Part shown: piece after piece, positions 48,641-58,462 of the stretch | How positions within the stretch are numbered: the stretch's first letter is position 1 | How the letters are laid out: every line of letters begins with the position of its first letter | DNA from: Diospyros lotus | Taxonomy: Eukaryota > Streptophyta > Magnoliopsida > Ericales > Ebenaceae | NCBI RefSeq assembly: GCF_014633365.1 | Contig: NC_068347.1 | Coordinates: 12,429,655-12,493,654 of the forward strand | Length of the DNA: 64,000 bases | Reading direction: 5' to 3' | Notes under the pieces: model-generated | What the model saw: only the letters and a program-made list of their open reading frames with translations | What the model was told of the DNA's origin: nothing | Databases searched by the model: none | Translations under genes and position numbers: made by a program

Positions 48641-50716
48641 TATATAGGTGTGTGTGTGTGTTTTGCTTGAAATAGGGGAAGAGTGCCCAGACTTGCTACG
48701 TATGTATATATATATTATATATATAACATTTACTTACCTTAGACCATTCCAGAAGTAAATCTTGGAGTAAATCAAACCCCATTTGGATACATCAAAGGGA
48801 CTCACAGGGAATAGAGAAACAGAACAATGGTTGAAATATAGAGAAACAGAACAACAATTGATTATATTTCACGTAATACATAAGGAGTGTATGGATAGAA
48901 CTTGGGCTTGAGAATAAAATAGAGATACAGGAGGAACTTGCCTGATGAAAGGTGCAACCCTCAACCAGCAACAAAAACACGTAGCAGCGAATGAAGAAGA
49001 AGAAGTAATGCAACAGTGGGCAGCAACATGGGTATATTATATGCACTGAAAAGTGGAGATATGATCTGTGCATAAAGTAAAAGACAAGCAGAGAAGGCTG
49101 GACTGCACTGTTACCCTCAAAAGACTGATTTGCCCCTCTTTTTTTGGTAGTAGACAAGCTTTTTGGGGCATTTTTGACATTTGGCGACTATTTTTATTTT
49201 AATTTATTTGTCTTCTTTTCTGTTTTTTTTTCACATTTTAAAATTTAAATCTCTTTTACTATTGGGCCCAAGCCCAACCCAACAATTTATTTAACCCATT
49301 CGATAAACCCATGAACTCTCATTTAACTACTTAAATGGAGTCCAAAATATTAATTTCTCAAATTCTTAAAAGTTAGACCCATACACTTAAATTCATGATC
49401 ACATGTACCAAGAAAATTCCATATTAATCCACAATCATTTTATGTCATCAAAATAAATTGTTAAAATACTTCAACCCATATTTAGAATACCCTTGAGTTA
49501 AAATTAAGTATTAAAAAAAAACACCTAGACCTAATTTAGGGTCATTACAGCATGCACAGCTTGTCGTCGCTGTTGTTGCTCAGCTCGCCGGCCTCCTTGC
49601 TCTGCTAGCCTGCCCTCTTCTGCGCGGCCATGGTTGTTACTCGACTGCTCATCTTCCATTCTTTTCTTCCTTCTCCATTTGCTCTCAAATCTCCATTTAT
49701 TTATAGGCTCTCCGCCCCTTTCCCCACTGCCTTGCCCATACCTCTTGGAGTCTAAAATACTCCATTTTCTACCTTGGATTTGCAGAGGCATGTCTTCCAC
49801 GCACACACATACATATCACATTCAATACCAAATATTGCTTCCTTACCTATCCTAGATTTCTCTCAGATTCTTCTTCAAATCTTGCTGTCACTTGCTTGCA
49901 AATCTTGGCCATGAAAATCTCACAGAGGTTACCGTTCATGCACATATGCGCACACGCATATATCTATATATATATAACTATATATTACACCATAATATAA
50001 AGAAATTTACACATTTAATCTCAAATTTCATCTCTATTTCACTTGAGCAATTCCTTAATTGCAATTATACCCTCAAATATCAAATTAATTTGCATTACAA
50101 TACCGAAAATGTAAAATTAATAACCCAAGATTTACTTGATAAAGACGATTCCGCCCCAGTGTCCTCACTTGGCCATTGTTTCCCCTCGAAACCACTAAAG
50201 GATTACTCATTACGAAAAATTAAAGCCCCCTCAAGCTTCCGTTGAATTTCCGGAAGTCCCCTACGATAATTCAGTTTTACAGCTTAAATGAAAGTTGTAT
50301 TTTAGCTGTATCGAAAATCATTCCTGATCTGATTTCTTTCGATGCCATAAATCATGTCTCAAAATACTCATCAATATCATATCATTTTCCTTAAACATCT
50401 AAGCTCTAAGTCACTCATTGTAGTTGATTCGGTCCTAATAACTACTATTAAGCCAATTTTTCGGTATTCTAAACTTGTTTAAATTACGTGGCAACCTCAC
50501 AAAAATATGGGTTCTTACAGTATATATCGAGAATAAGTAAGGAATGAAACAACACTAGTTAGATACCTTTTGGGATGAATGTAGGAAAAGAACTCCCGAT
50601 TTAAACGTGTTTGAGCTGGGGAAGCTCAATGATAGGTGACCCCTGGGAAGTTCACATATGCCCATCACGGTAAGTTATTCCAGTCCTTCCTATCGCTCAA
50701 CGAGAGATGTTACAAG

Positions 50717-50902
50717 TGGTATCAGAGCTAACCTTTAGTGTAGGCGGTTTGATAAGGGCGGGGAGTGACGCGAGGTCTCGAGAGCCTGTACAACAAGCAG
50801 TTTTTGGTATGCTTCTAGGATAGTAGCCCCTATAGGGGAGAAGGTCTAGGACTAGTTATAAGGTCGCATGACGAGGATGTCATGTGCTCAAGGGGGGGAG
50901 AA
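50717..50902 (+). other. TRIM interior: Met primer site, spacer, polypurine tract
   Basis: TGGTATCAGAGC at 50717-50728, two bases after the LTR end (GATGTTACA), then about 160 bases of non-coding sequence and CAAGGGGGGGAGAA (50889-50902) directly before the 3' LTR at 50903. Complete cis-signals with no coding room. Confidence 0.85.
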
Positions 50903-50955
50903 TATAATACCCCAAGAGCCCAGAGAAAGGTAGTATATATCGAGGATAAGTAAGG

Positions 50956-51764
50956 TGATAAGGGTCAATATTTCTTATATCCTAATGAATTATATCCCTA
51001 TTTTGGCTTTATATTTATGCTTAAAGTAAATAATTATTCGTATTACATATTATTTCAGGATGAAGCAAGGAAGTTGGCATCTACAATTAATTAGGGGCAT
51101 AATTGAAGACATTGGACTACCCAATTTTTATTGCTCAAATTCAAAGGCCAATTATGGAGTCTAGAGGATGTTTCAAGTGCACTTGGCCCAACTATCAAAT
51201 GGAATCCAACCAAAGGCCCAAGACCAATCAAAGGCCCAACAAAGCCCAATTTGTAGAAGACTTTTCTTTGTTTTTGTATTTTTTTTATAAGTGATTTATC
51301 ACCTAAAGTCTTTTGTATTCTTATGAGAAGTCCACTACCTAAAGTCTTTTGTATTCTTATGAGAAGTCCACCACACAAAGTCTTTTGTAATTTTTGTCTT
51401 TTACCTAATTTTCTTCCACTAGTTAGGTGAATGTTTTGTTGAATAATTGTGTGGCTTGTATTGCATCTTGTGAGCTATAAATAGCTCACTTTGGTGCATT
51501 TGTGAGGAGGTTGTTATTACTTGAATCAAAATTTAGTTTTGTTCTTAGAGTTTCTCTTAGAGAATTACTCTTATTCTCCCTCTTGTTTTCTCTTGCAATC
51601 TTACTTCCTTTCTTTCTTTTTTTAAATTATTATGTCATTTATTGTTACTTTATTATCCACCGCCTAAATGACCGATTAATTTCTGCCTTTAAATTTCTGC
51701 AATTTTAATTCCTATCATTTAAATTATTCACTGCCTAAATGGCCGATTGGTTAATTTCTGCCTT
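50956..51764 (+). repeat. Truncated 5' LTR of the LOG-carrying element
   Basis: Matches 56763 onward until just after the second CCTAAATGGCCG motif; at 51765 the sequence becomes integrase. The TATA box at 51475-51484 lies inside the perfect inverted repeat 51470-51489, so a promoter may remain. Confidence 0.9.
51470..51489 (+). promoter_or_regulatory. TATA box in perfect 8-bp inverted repeat
   Basis: GTGAGCTATAAATAGCTCAC, repeated exactly at 57277-57296 in the 3' LTR. Confidence 0.65.
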
Positions 51765-52679
51765 TGGGGAATAGACTTCATGGGACCATTTGTTAATTCA
51801 GGTGGACACGAGTACATCTTGTTAGCTGTTAACTATGTGTCCAAGTGGGTAGAAGCAATCCCAACAAGAACAAACGATCATCGGGTTGTAATGAAGTTTT
51901 TGAAAGAAAATATTTTTAGTAGGTTTGGAATGCCTAGGGCCATCATAAGTGATGGAGGTTCTCATTTCTGCAACAAACTAGTGGCTGAATTAATGAGAAA
52001 ATATGGAATAGTCCACAAGGTTACAACCCCATATCACCCTCAAACCAATGGCCAAGCTGAATTGGTCAATAGGGAGATAAAAAGGATTTTAGAGAAAACA
52101 GTTAATTCTAATCGCAAGGATTGGTCCTTGAGGTTGATTGATGCACTTTGGGCTTATAGAACTGCATACAAGACTATTCTAGGCATGTCTCCCTATAGGT
52201 TGGTATATGGCAAGCCATGTCATCTGCCAGTTGAAATAGAGCACAAAGGCTACTGGGCCATTAGGAAGATTAATGAGGAATCAATAGAAGTGAGCCTCAA
52301 TAGGAAATTGCAACTTAATGAACTTGAAGAACTTAGGGATGAGGCATTTGAAAATGCCAAATTATCTAAGTTGAATATGAAAAAGTTGCATGACCAACAC
52401 ATCAACAGAAAAAAATTTCATGTTGGTCAGTAGGTGCTTCTCTATAACTCAAGGCTTCATTTGTTCCTAGGGAAGTTGAGATCAAAATGGACAGGACCCT
52501 ATACAATCAAGACCATATCAGAATATGGGGCAATAGAAATTGAAATCAAAGAGTCTGGACAATGTTTTAAAGTGAATGGTCAAAGGCTGAAACCATATCT
52601 AGGCATAGCTGAGAAAGATTTTGTTGAAGGAAATGATGAGATGGTGGAGTTGGGTGAACCACCGTCAGTGGTTAAGTGA
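51765..52679 (+). pseudogene. Integrase core and C-terminus, truncated, one TAG
   Basis: Starts abruptly with WGIDFMGPF (catalytic core), continues with [10 protein letters not shown], the Glu of [29 protein letters not shown] and the C-terminal VLLYNSRL domain. The N-terminal zinc-binding region is lost in the deletion. One TAG at 52431-52433 interrupts the frame in the C-terminal domain; the frame is otherwise open to the TGA at 52677-52679. About 60 percent identical by eye to the corresponding part of the element at 24521. The apparent start codon at 51747 lies in LTR sequence and has no meaning. Confidence 0.9.
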
Positions 52680-53566
52680 CATTTAGGAACACATTCGTCT
52701 GGGAATCTGACGTTAAAAGACCACATTTCTATTTAGGTTAAATGGATGTCTTTGGAATTCGGATATAACAAAAAATAAATAAATAAATAAAAACAAAAAA
52801 ACAAAAAAAACAAAAAAACAAAAAATATATATATAATATATATTTATTGTTCCTTTTTGTATCACTTAATTAACTTTGACTCAAATAGTGTTTCTCTGTA
52901 TGCAGTGTAAATAAAATATTTGCATACTAATTTATGCATTGAAGACCGCCAGGTATGCCCATCTTCTATTCTTTTATTGCCGATTGAGGACAATGTACAA
53001 TTTAAGTTGGGGGGTAAGGTGTACTTAAGAATTGATTTATTGGTATTTGAAATTGATCCATTGTGCAAATAATTTTGTTTGACTCGATAATATTGTCTTG
53101 TGTGGTATATATATAATTTTATTAGGCCTCTAATAAAAAAAATAAATAAATAAAAATAAAAATAATAATAATAAAATTAAAAAAATAAATAATAATAAAT
53201 AAATAAATAAAATTTGAATTGAGAGAGACAGAATTAGCACTAGTGGTAGCCATTTTTCTCGGGCAGGGCAATCACACTGTCCTATAAAGGAAGAGGCACA
53301 CTGCCAAATGATGAAAAATAAGGCACTGAGCATTGAAAAAAGAGACGGCTTGACCCTGTAATTATGGCATGCCTCGAACCGAGTATGAAATAGTGACACC
53401 CATTACTCTATAAGAGACTACATATCGATAGGAGGCAAGCCACACTTCTGCAAACAAGCTCAGTCTTCTTTCCTTCATGTTCTCTAATTAGGTACTCTCG
53501 TTCATTTTGTAAGTTTCACAGTTTTTACTTTTCTCTTATTATAGTTGTATTTTAATTAAAAAAAAA
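52680..53566 (+). other. Spacer between integrase and cargo frames
   Basis: Non-coding, with A-rich low complexity (52770-52840 and 53140-53212), a PPT-like motif at 53000-53025 (CAATTTAAGTTGGGGGGTAA) and pyrimidine-AG tracts at 53463-53490 and 53521-53544 that look like splice acceptors. Confidence 0.65.
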
Positions 53567-54112
53567 ATGGATCTTCAACTCTTAAAAATTCGCAAGTACT
53601 ATCCATCCCTCCCAATGAACGATTTGAAAAAAATTTATGTTGCTAGGTGTGAAAGACTTAGGATATTGATGTATTATAGCATCCCTGAAGATATTCGCTG
53701 GTTGATCGAAACAAAAGTTCGATTAGTAGGCGAAACTTCACCTAGCTTTAAGCACTTCCCAAGCTTAGGGAAGAGTAGTTTTGCGAAGAAACGAAGAGCT
53801 AAAAGAGTGAATGATTGTCACAAGTGTGCTCGTTGGACCTGTAACACTCGATGCAAATCTGTGGGGTTTACGTCCATAAATCGAGAAGATAAAATTAGTT
53901 TCATAAATGATGGACTGAGTAAGGAGTCATTGGATGATATCCGATTAACTCTTGAGACACATCCATGTGGAATAGTACAAAGAGAACTTCTTGTTTTATG
54001 GACCCAGTTCATAAGTGACCACCAACGCTATAGTCTTGGGAATCTGACTAAAAACGACCTTGTTTGCCAATCTATAAGAAAATTGGATGGGAAGCCTATC
54101 CCCACTTCATAG
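53567..54112 (+). CDS. 181-residue Cys-rich basic protein, cargo ORF 1
   Basis: Intact frame with a good start context (AAAATGG) 22 bases after a pyrimidine-AG tract. Visible features: a helical, charged N-terminal half; a basic patch AKKRRAKR at residues 73-80; a four-cysteine cluster C84-x2-C87-x4-C92-x3-C96; then SINREDKISFINDG and a C-terminal region with no motif. A basic patch directly followed by a C4 cluster, then an FIxxG-type segment, is the layout of the Cys-rich nucleic-acid-binding proteins of carla- and allexiviruses (Viral_NABP family), which bind RNA/DNA and can affect silencing or host transcription. I infer possible homology; a profile search is needed. It is longer at both ends than those proteins. 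It has no resemblance to Gag, Pol or a membrane envelope protein and no transmembrane segment. It lies just upstream of the LOG frame in the same orientation. Confidence 0.7.
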   Translation: MDLQLLKIRKYYPSLPMNDLKKIYVARCERLRILMYYSIPEDIRWLIETKVRLVGETSPSFKHFPSLGKSSFAKKRRAKRVNDCHKCARWTCNTRCKSVGFTSINREDKISFINDGLSKESLDDIRLTLETHPCGIVQRELLVLWTQFISDHQRYSLGNLTKNDLVCQSIRKLDGKPIPTS

Positions 54113-54279
54113 AAAGTGTTTAAGCTGTTTCTGGACGTAAAACCAGAGGAAGATGTGAGCCACAGTCACAACTACTTGTATTTACGCATGATTTCTGTTT
54201 GTATTTATTTCTTGTTGAATTGTTGTATAGCTACTTTTGATCGCCAAACCTCTTTCCAGGGAAAACAAAAGGAACAAAC
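54113..54279 (+). other. Intercistronic spacer before the LOG frame
   Basis: 167 bases. CCTCTTTCCAG-type tract ending at 54259, 20 bases before the LOG ATG, is the best splice-acceptor candidate. No frame continues through it. Confidence 0.55.
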
Positions 54280-54939
54280 ATGGAAGGCCAGTTAGTTCGT
54301 CGAATCAAAACCATATGTGTACTTTGTGGCTCTCAACTTGGGAGCGACAGTAGTTACGCACTTGCAGCAAGCGAACTAGACCTAAAATTGGGAGAAAGAA
54401 AAATTAATTTGGTATATGGAGGGGGAAGTTGTGGATTGAATGGTTGTATTTCGCAAGCTGCACACCTTGAAAAATCATATGTGGTAGGTGTAATGCCAAT
54501 CTTTTTCGCTGAACCACATATTTCTGGGATTACACGCGGTCAACTTATAGAAACGACTTCTATGTCTGAGCGCATGGCTTGTAAGATTTATCAGTCAGAC
54601 GCCTTCATTGCTTTACCAGGAGGTTTTGGAACACTTGAAAAAATCTTTTGTATAATCTCTTGGGCCAAGAGTAATCTCCATACCAAACCCATTGGACTTT
54701 TAAATGTTAACCATTTTTTCGATGGGTTGCTTTCTTTTCTTGATCAGGCTTTGGATCAAAAGTTCATTTCTCTTTCAGCAAGAAAGATTCTCATTTCCGC
54801 ATCCACCATTGATGAGCTCCTAGAGAAATTACACACTTATGTTCCACAGCACGATTTTTATGAGCCTCGGATAGATTGGTCTAAGGTAACCAGAAACAAG
54901 CGCCAAAAGGGTCCGATTAATTTAGATTTATCCCTGTAA
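54280..54939 (+). CDS. LOG: LOG-like cytokinin riboside 5'-monophosphate phosphoribohydrolase
   Basis: LOG enzymes remove ribose 5'-phosphate from cytokinin nucleotides to give active cytokinins in the cytosol or nucleus. The 219-residue frame has the family's normal length. From the N-terminus: a nucleotide-binding start KTICVLCGSQLG (10-22), VYGGGSCGLNG (45-55, YGGGSxGLMG type), the conserved Arg98 in SMSERM, SDAFIALPGG, and the signature PGGFGTLE (113-120, PGGxGTxxE) with its Glu at 120, then SWAKSNLHTKPIGLLNV (128-144). Some usual residues near Arg98 differ (CKIY replaces the EMAR-like run) and the C-terminus ends in a basic tail, so it is diverged, and activity is not certain. Plant LOG genes normally have several introns; this frame has none, fitting capture from mRNA. 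Good start context (ACATGG). It sits between PPT-like motifs inside an LTR element, not in a host gene. Confidence 0.9.
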   Translation: MEGQLVRRIKTICVLCGSQLGSDSSYALAASELDLKLGERKINLVYGGGSCGLNGCISQAAHLEKSYVVGVMPIFFAEPHISGITRGQLIETTSMSERMACKIYQSDAFIALPGGFGTLEKIFCIISWAKSNLHTKPIGLLNVNHFFDGLLSFLDQALDQKFISLSARKILISASTIDELLEKLHTYVPQHDFYEPRIDWSKVTRNKRQKGPINLDLSL

Positions 54940-56745
54940 GACAAGTCTATGATGAGATGGCTGAGTAAAGAGTACTTTTTGTACTCTTGAGACGCATCTC
55001 CTATGACTTGGATGAAATCTTTTTCTATCTTGTGTTCTAAAAAAAAAAAAAAAAACTGTGGAATGTTGTTAGGCGAGTTTATGATAAGATGGCTGAGTAA
55101 GGAGTACTTTGTACTCTTGAGACGCATTTTGTTTATCTTATGACTTGCATGAAATTTTTATTTTGGTGTGAAAATATAAAAATATATATATATGGTATGC
55201 TCATTTGTTTGTTTGAGTTTTAGCAGTTCACAATAAATCTATAGACTTATGGAGTTACAGGTATTCCTAACAACCCTATTTTATTACTGCAATTCAAGAT
55301 GGGGGGAGTAAGGTATATTTATGAATTATCTGGTCTATGTTTAACTGTGAATTTGCAATTGCATGCTTGTAGTTTTGTGTGAATTAAAAATTAAAAAAAA
55401 AAAGTGTGTGCTTTAAATAATGCTATCCCTAAAGCTTTGAAATTATACACTGATAGCCAGTTGAACTTGCAATATGAATCATGAATGCATTAATTTCTTA
55501 TTTGAAAACGTATATGTATGGAATTAGAATAGATGATTTGCATGCATCGGGTGTTCAATAATTAGAAATTGGTTTATCGGTCATAAAGTTAAAGGCAATG
55601 GTAATTAGCTGATTAGCACACTGCATGATCCATCAACAGAAGTGGAGACTATTACCCGAGTGAGTGTTTGAACCTAATAATCGTTAATTCTGAGTGAAAT
55701 AACACTTACTCTAAATGCGCTTTATTGTTTATCTCATCTTTTCAATAGCTTCAAAACATCAATTTGCTTTGAATGTCTAGTATGATAGCGGATGAATTTG
55801 GCTGGTTTCAAACTCTGAATTAGTTAACTGAGTAACATTGTTTTGTAGAAGTATGATAGGGGGATCAATTACTTTCAATTTGGGCCTATTAACCTTTTTC
55901 TTTCTTTACATTAGCCTCATTTGCTAGCCTATTTGAGCTGTTCTCAGCACAATTCCTTTCCTTACCTTCGTCTAACCAGTAACCATATGAAGTTTGTCCA
56001 ACCTGGTGTGTTTCTAGGAATCAGTCTATCTCAGTATTTTCAAATATAAAAAAAAAAGAAAAAAAAAAAAAAAGAAAAAAAAAAGGGAAGTTCTCTTAGT
56101 TATTCAGCATAAGTGTTTCAAAACAAATGTTGAAGAAAACATTATATCCAGTTTGAGATTAGTGTAAAAAAAAAAAAAAAAAACTAACACACCATTTGCA
56201 CACTTTACCATTTTCTTTGACAACCTGTATTAACCTCATAGCCCCATTACAACCCAGTTTGGTCCCTCTTGATGCTATAAATCATGTGATCTCAGGATTC
56301 GAGTTCGGAGTAGGGAATTATGTTTAAATTCAGAAGTTATTTATCTAAGGCATTATTCCAATTATGAAGCTATGTCAATTTTCCCGTTCTTTCATGACAA
56401 TACGTTCCTTGTATTTGGGATGACACCAATTTTGAACTTGTTTTACATTTACTCTTATAACGGTACACCCCCTTGTGTGTACACCTGAGGAATCGTTTTA
56501 TTAGAGGGAAAATCCACAGTAAGGTTTAAAGTCAAAACTTCGAGGGAGTAAATTTGTGTATTGGTTATCCTGATTGCCATTCCTGATATTGTATGACCTT
56601 TAACCATAAATTTGATTTTGAATATTCGATTGTATGCCAAACTACTCTACGCATTTTGGTTTCGAATTTGAAATTTTTATATTCATGCAAGTATTGCGAT
56701 TAGATCATGGCTGGTGTATAATCTAATTGCTAAGGGACTAGCAAT
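54940..56745 (+). other. 3' non-coding region with internal duplications
   Basis: Holds a tandem duplication (AAGATGGCTGAGTAAGGAGT and TGTACTCTTGAGACGCAT at 54950-55005 and 55083-55130) separated by a 17-A run (55039-55055), a PPT-like motif at 55293-55315 (CAATTCAAGATGGGGGGAGT), poly(A) or A-rich runs at 55390, 56046-56090 and 56166-56183, and no protein-coding frame. Comparable in position to 32665-33954. Confidence 0.7.
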
Positions 56746-56762
56746 ATTCAAGTTGGGGGGTG
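56746..56762 (+). promoter_or_regulatory. Polypurine tract of the LOG-carrying element
   Basis: ATTCAAGTTGGGGGGTG directly before the LTR at 56763; the two upstream look-alikes are at about 53005 and 55298. Confidence 0.85.
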
Positions 56763-58285
56763 TGATAAGGGTCAATATTTCCTATATCCTAATGAATTAT
56801 ATCCCTATTTTGGCTTTATATTTATGCTTAAAGTAAATAATTATTCGTATTACATATTATTTCAGGATGAAGCAAGGAAGTTGGCTTCTACAATTAATTA
56901 GGGGCATAATTGAAGACATTGGACTACCCAATTTTTATTGCTCAAATTCAAAGGCCAATTATGGAGTCTAGATGATGTTTCAAGTGAACTTGGCCCAACT
57001 ATCAAATGGAATTCAACCAAAGTCCCAAGACCAATCAAAGGCCCAACAAAGCCCAATTTGTAGAAGACTTTTCTTTGTTTTTGTATTTTTTTTATAAGTG
57101 ATTTATCACCTAAAGTCTTTTGTATTCTTATGAGAAGTCCACCACCTAAAGTCTTTTGTATTCTTATGAGAAGTCCACCACACAAAGTCTTTTGTAGTTT
57201 TTGTCTTTTACCTAATTTTCTTCCACTAGTTAGGTGAATGTTTTGTTGAATAATTGTGTGGCTTGTATTGCATCTTGTGAGCTATAAATAGCTCACTTTG
57301 GTGCATTTGTGAGGAGGTTGTTATTACTTGAATCAAAGTTTAGTTTTGTTCTTAGAGTTTCTCTTAGAGAATTACTCTTATTCTCTCTCTTGTTTTCTCT
57401 TGCAATCTTACTTCCTTCCTTTCTTTTTTAAATTATTATGTCATTTATTGTTACTTTATTATCCACCGCCTAAATGGCCGATTAATTTCTGCCTTTAAAT
57501 TTCTGCAATTTTAATTCCTATCATTTAAATTATCCACTGCCTAAATGGCCGGTTAGTTTTTGCTATTTTAATTCCTGTCAATTAATTTTTAAATAGAAAT
57601 GAGTAGCTAAATCTAATCTTGGGTTAAGGCGAGGACAATGTCCAATGTTCTTGAATCTCAAGATAAGCCAAACCTCAATGAATGCAAGATTTATCTGAGT
57701 TAAACTTGAGTTGAGTGTATAAATGATTTTGTGAGTTTGGATTGGGTCATCATCCTAACTTAGAACTCTCATGTCATGTATGAGAGTTGCTAGAATTGGA
57801 GATGAGATATACCCAAGCTCAGACAATCAAATCATAGTCTGTAGTATAATACAATTTACAGTGACATCTTAACCTAGAACCCTCATATCATGTATGAGGG
57901 TTGCTTAGCTGAGAATCATTCGTATCTTAAATTATAACTACCAAATGATCCTCTGTTTATTTCAGATTAATGTTGCTGTTTAAATTGCTATAAGAGATTT
58001 ATTAGGCATTGGTTTTGAACTTGCCTCAACCCAAGACCTTTTTAATATTCCAAAAAAAACCTTTTCACAATCAAGAAAACTTAGCTCTCTTTGGATAAAT
58101 CAACCCGAATGAACAATTCTTTTGTTAAATAAACCTCCCAGTGAATCGACCCGGACTTGTCCGGAATTTATATTTGTGCTACAACTACACTCACACACTG
58201 GTGAGTTTAAACCTCCTCACCATTTCAACACTGAACATCCAAACTGATTAAGGCTATCTAAATTGTAGGGTGAGGAGTGCAGCCA
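56763..58285 (+). repeat. 3' LTR of the LOG-carrying element (1523 bp)
   Basis: TGATAAGGGT...GTGCAGCCA, with the TAAGG duplication after it. TATA region 57277-57296; duplicated CCTAAATGGCCG motifs near 57470 and 57540; its last part resembles the solo LTR at 1027-2936. Confidence 0.92.
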
Positions 58286-58462
58286 TAAGGAATGAAACAA
58301 TACCAGCTGGATACCTTTTGCGCTAAATGTAGGCAAAAAACTCTTGAGTTAAGCATGCTTGAGTTGAGGAAGTTTAAGGATGGGTGACCCCTGCGAAGTT
58401 CGCGCAGGCCCATCAGGGTAAGTTGTTCCGATCCTTCTTATTGCTCAATGCGGGATGTTACA

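Larger units (their letters stand above)
46896..49549 (-). mobile_element. Solo LTR (family D-like), minus orientation
   Basis: Minus strand TGTAATGACCC (49549) to GGGCCCTTACA (46896), 2654 bp. Flanks GCGTG (46891-46895) and GCATG (49550-49554) form a one-mismatch duplication in the family A LTR. Contains the TGAGCC hairpin (47268-47283) and a microsatellite-rich middle (48000-48720). No coding region. Confidence 0.82.
15588..50519 (-). mobile_element. Family A solo LTR (~2.4 kb) carrying three nested insertions
   Basis: Flanked by a perfect GTATA duplication (15583-15587 and 50520-50524), ends TG...CA. The LTR itself survives as four pieces: 15588-16497, 22075-22414, 46725-46895 and 49555-50519, about 2.4 kb in total, as long as the other Tekay-like LTRs here. 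Minus orientation, starting TGTAAGAACCC at 50519. Its right piece matches 1-742. The pieces around 22320-22414, 46725-46890 and 49555-49640 form a GC-rich segment preceded by a pyrimidine-rich (TTTCTTTT, CTTCTTC) stretch, the same layout as the LTRs at 43820 and 61040. No internal region. Confidence 0.85.
50956..58285 (+). mobile_element. Athila-like element carrying a LOG gene and a Cys-rich ORF
   Basis: Perfect TAAGG duplication (50951-50955 and 58286-58290). The 3' LTR is complete (56763-58285, 1523 bp); the 5' LTR is cut to about 809 bp (50956-51764) and joined directly to the integrase core, so primer site, leader, gag, protease, RT and RNase H are gone. LTR divergence over the first 310 bases is six substitutions, about 2 percent. 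Downstream of integrase are two intact frames, 53567-54112 and 54280-54939, then about 1.8 kb of non-coding DNA and the polypurine tract. The copy cannot retrotranspose by itself. The deletion must have happened after the element had acquired its cargo. Confidence 0.92.
15553..58462 (+). mobile_element. TRIM retrotransposon (~640 bp) expanded to ~43 kb by nesting
   Basis: With insertions and duplicated target bases removed, what remains is a 5' LTR of about 226 bp (15553-15587 plus 50520-50714), a primer-binding site, an interior of about 190 bp (50715-50902), a polypurine tract and a 3' LTR of about 225 bp (50903-50955 plus 58291-58462). No coding capacity, so it fits a terminal-repeat retrotransposon in miniature. 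The LTRs share ATACCnCAAGAGCCCAGAGA, GAATGAAACAA, GGTGACCCCTG and GATGTTACA. No outer target duplication is visible (TGACA against ATTTT). The Met-type primer site and TATAATACCCC start suggest mobilisation by a Tekay-like partner; this is inference. Confidence 0.8.

Noticed and set aside
48400..48720. CRISPR-like or satellite array
   Set aside because: Only two 47-bp copies plus TA microsatellite inside a plant LTR; no regular spacers.
50717..50728. tRNA gene suggested by TGGTATCAGAGC
   Set aside because: This is a primer-binding site complementary to the tRNA 3' end, with LTR sequence directly upstream; no cloverleaf around it.
55039..55055. 17-A run after LOG as the poly(A) tail of the captured mRNA
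   Set aside because: Many A runs of similar length occur in this element (52800, 53150, 55390, 56046, 56166) and matching sequence resumes after it, so it is more likely part of a tandem duplication.
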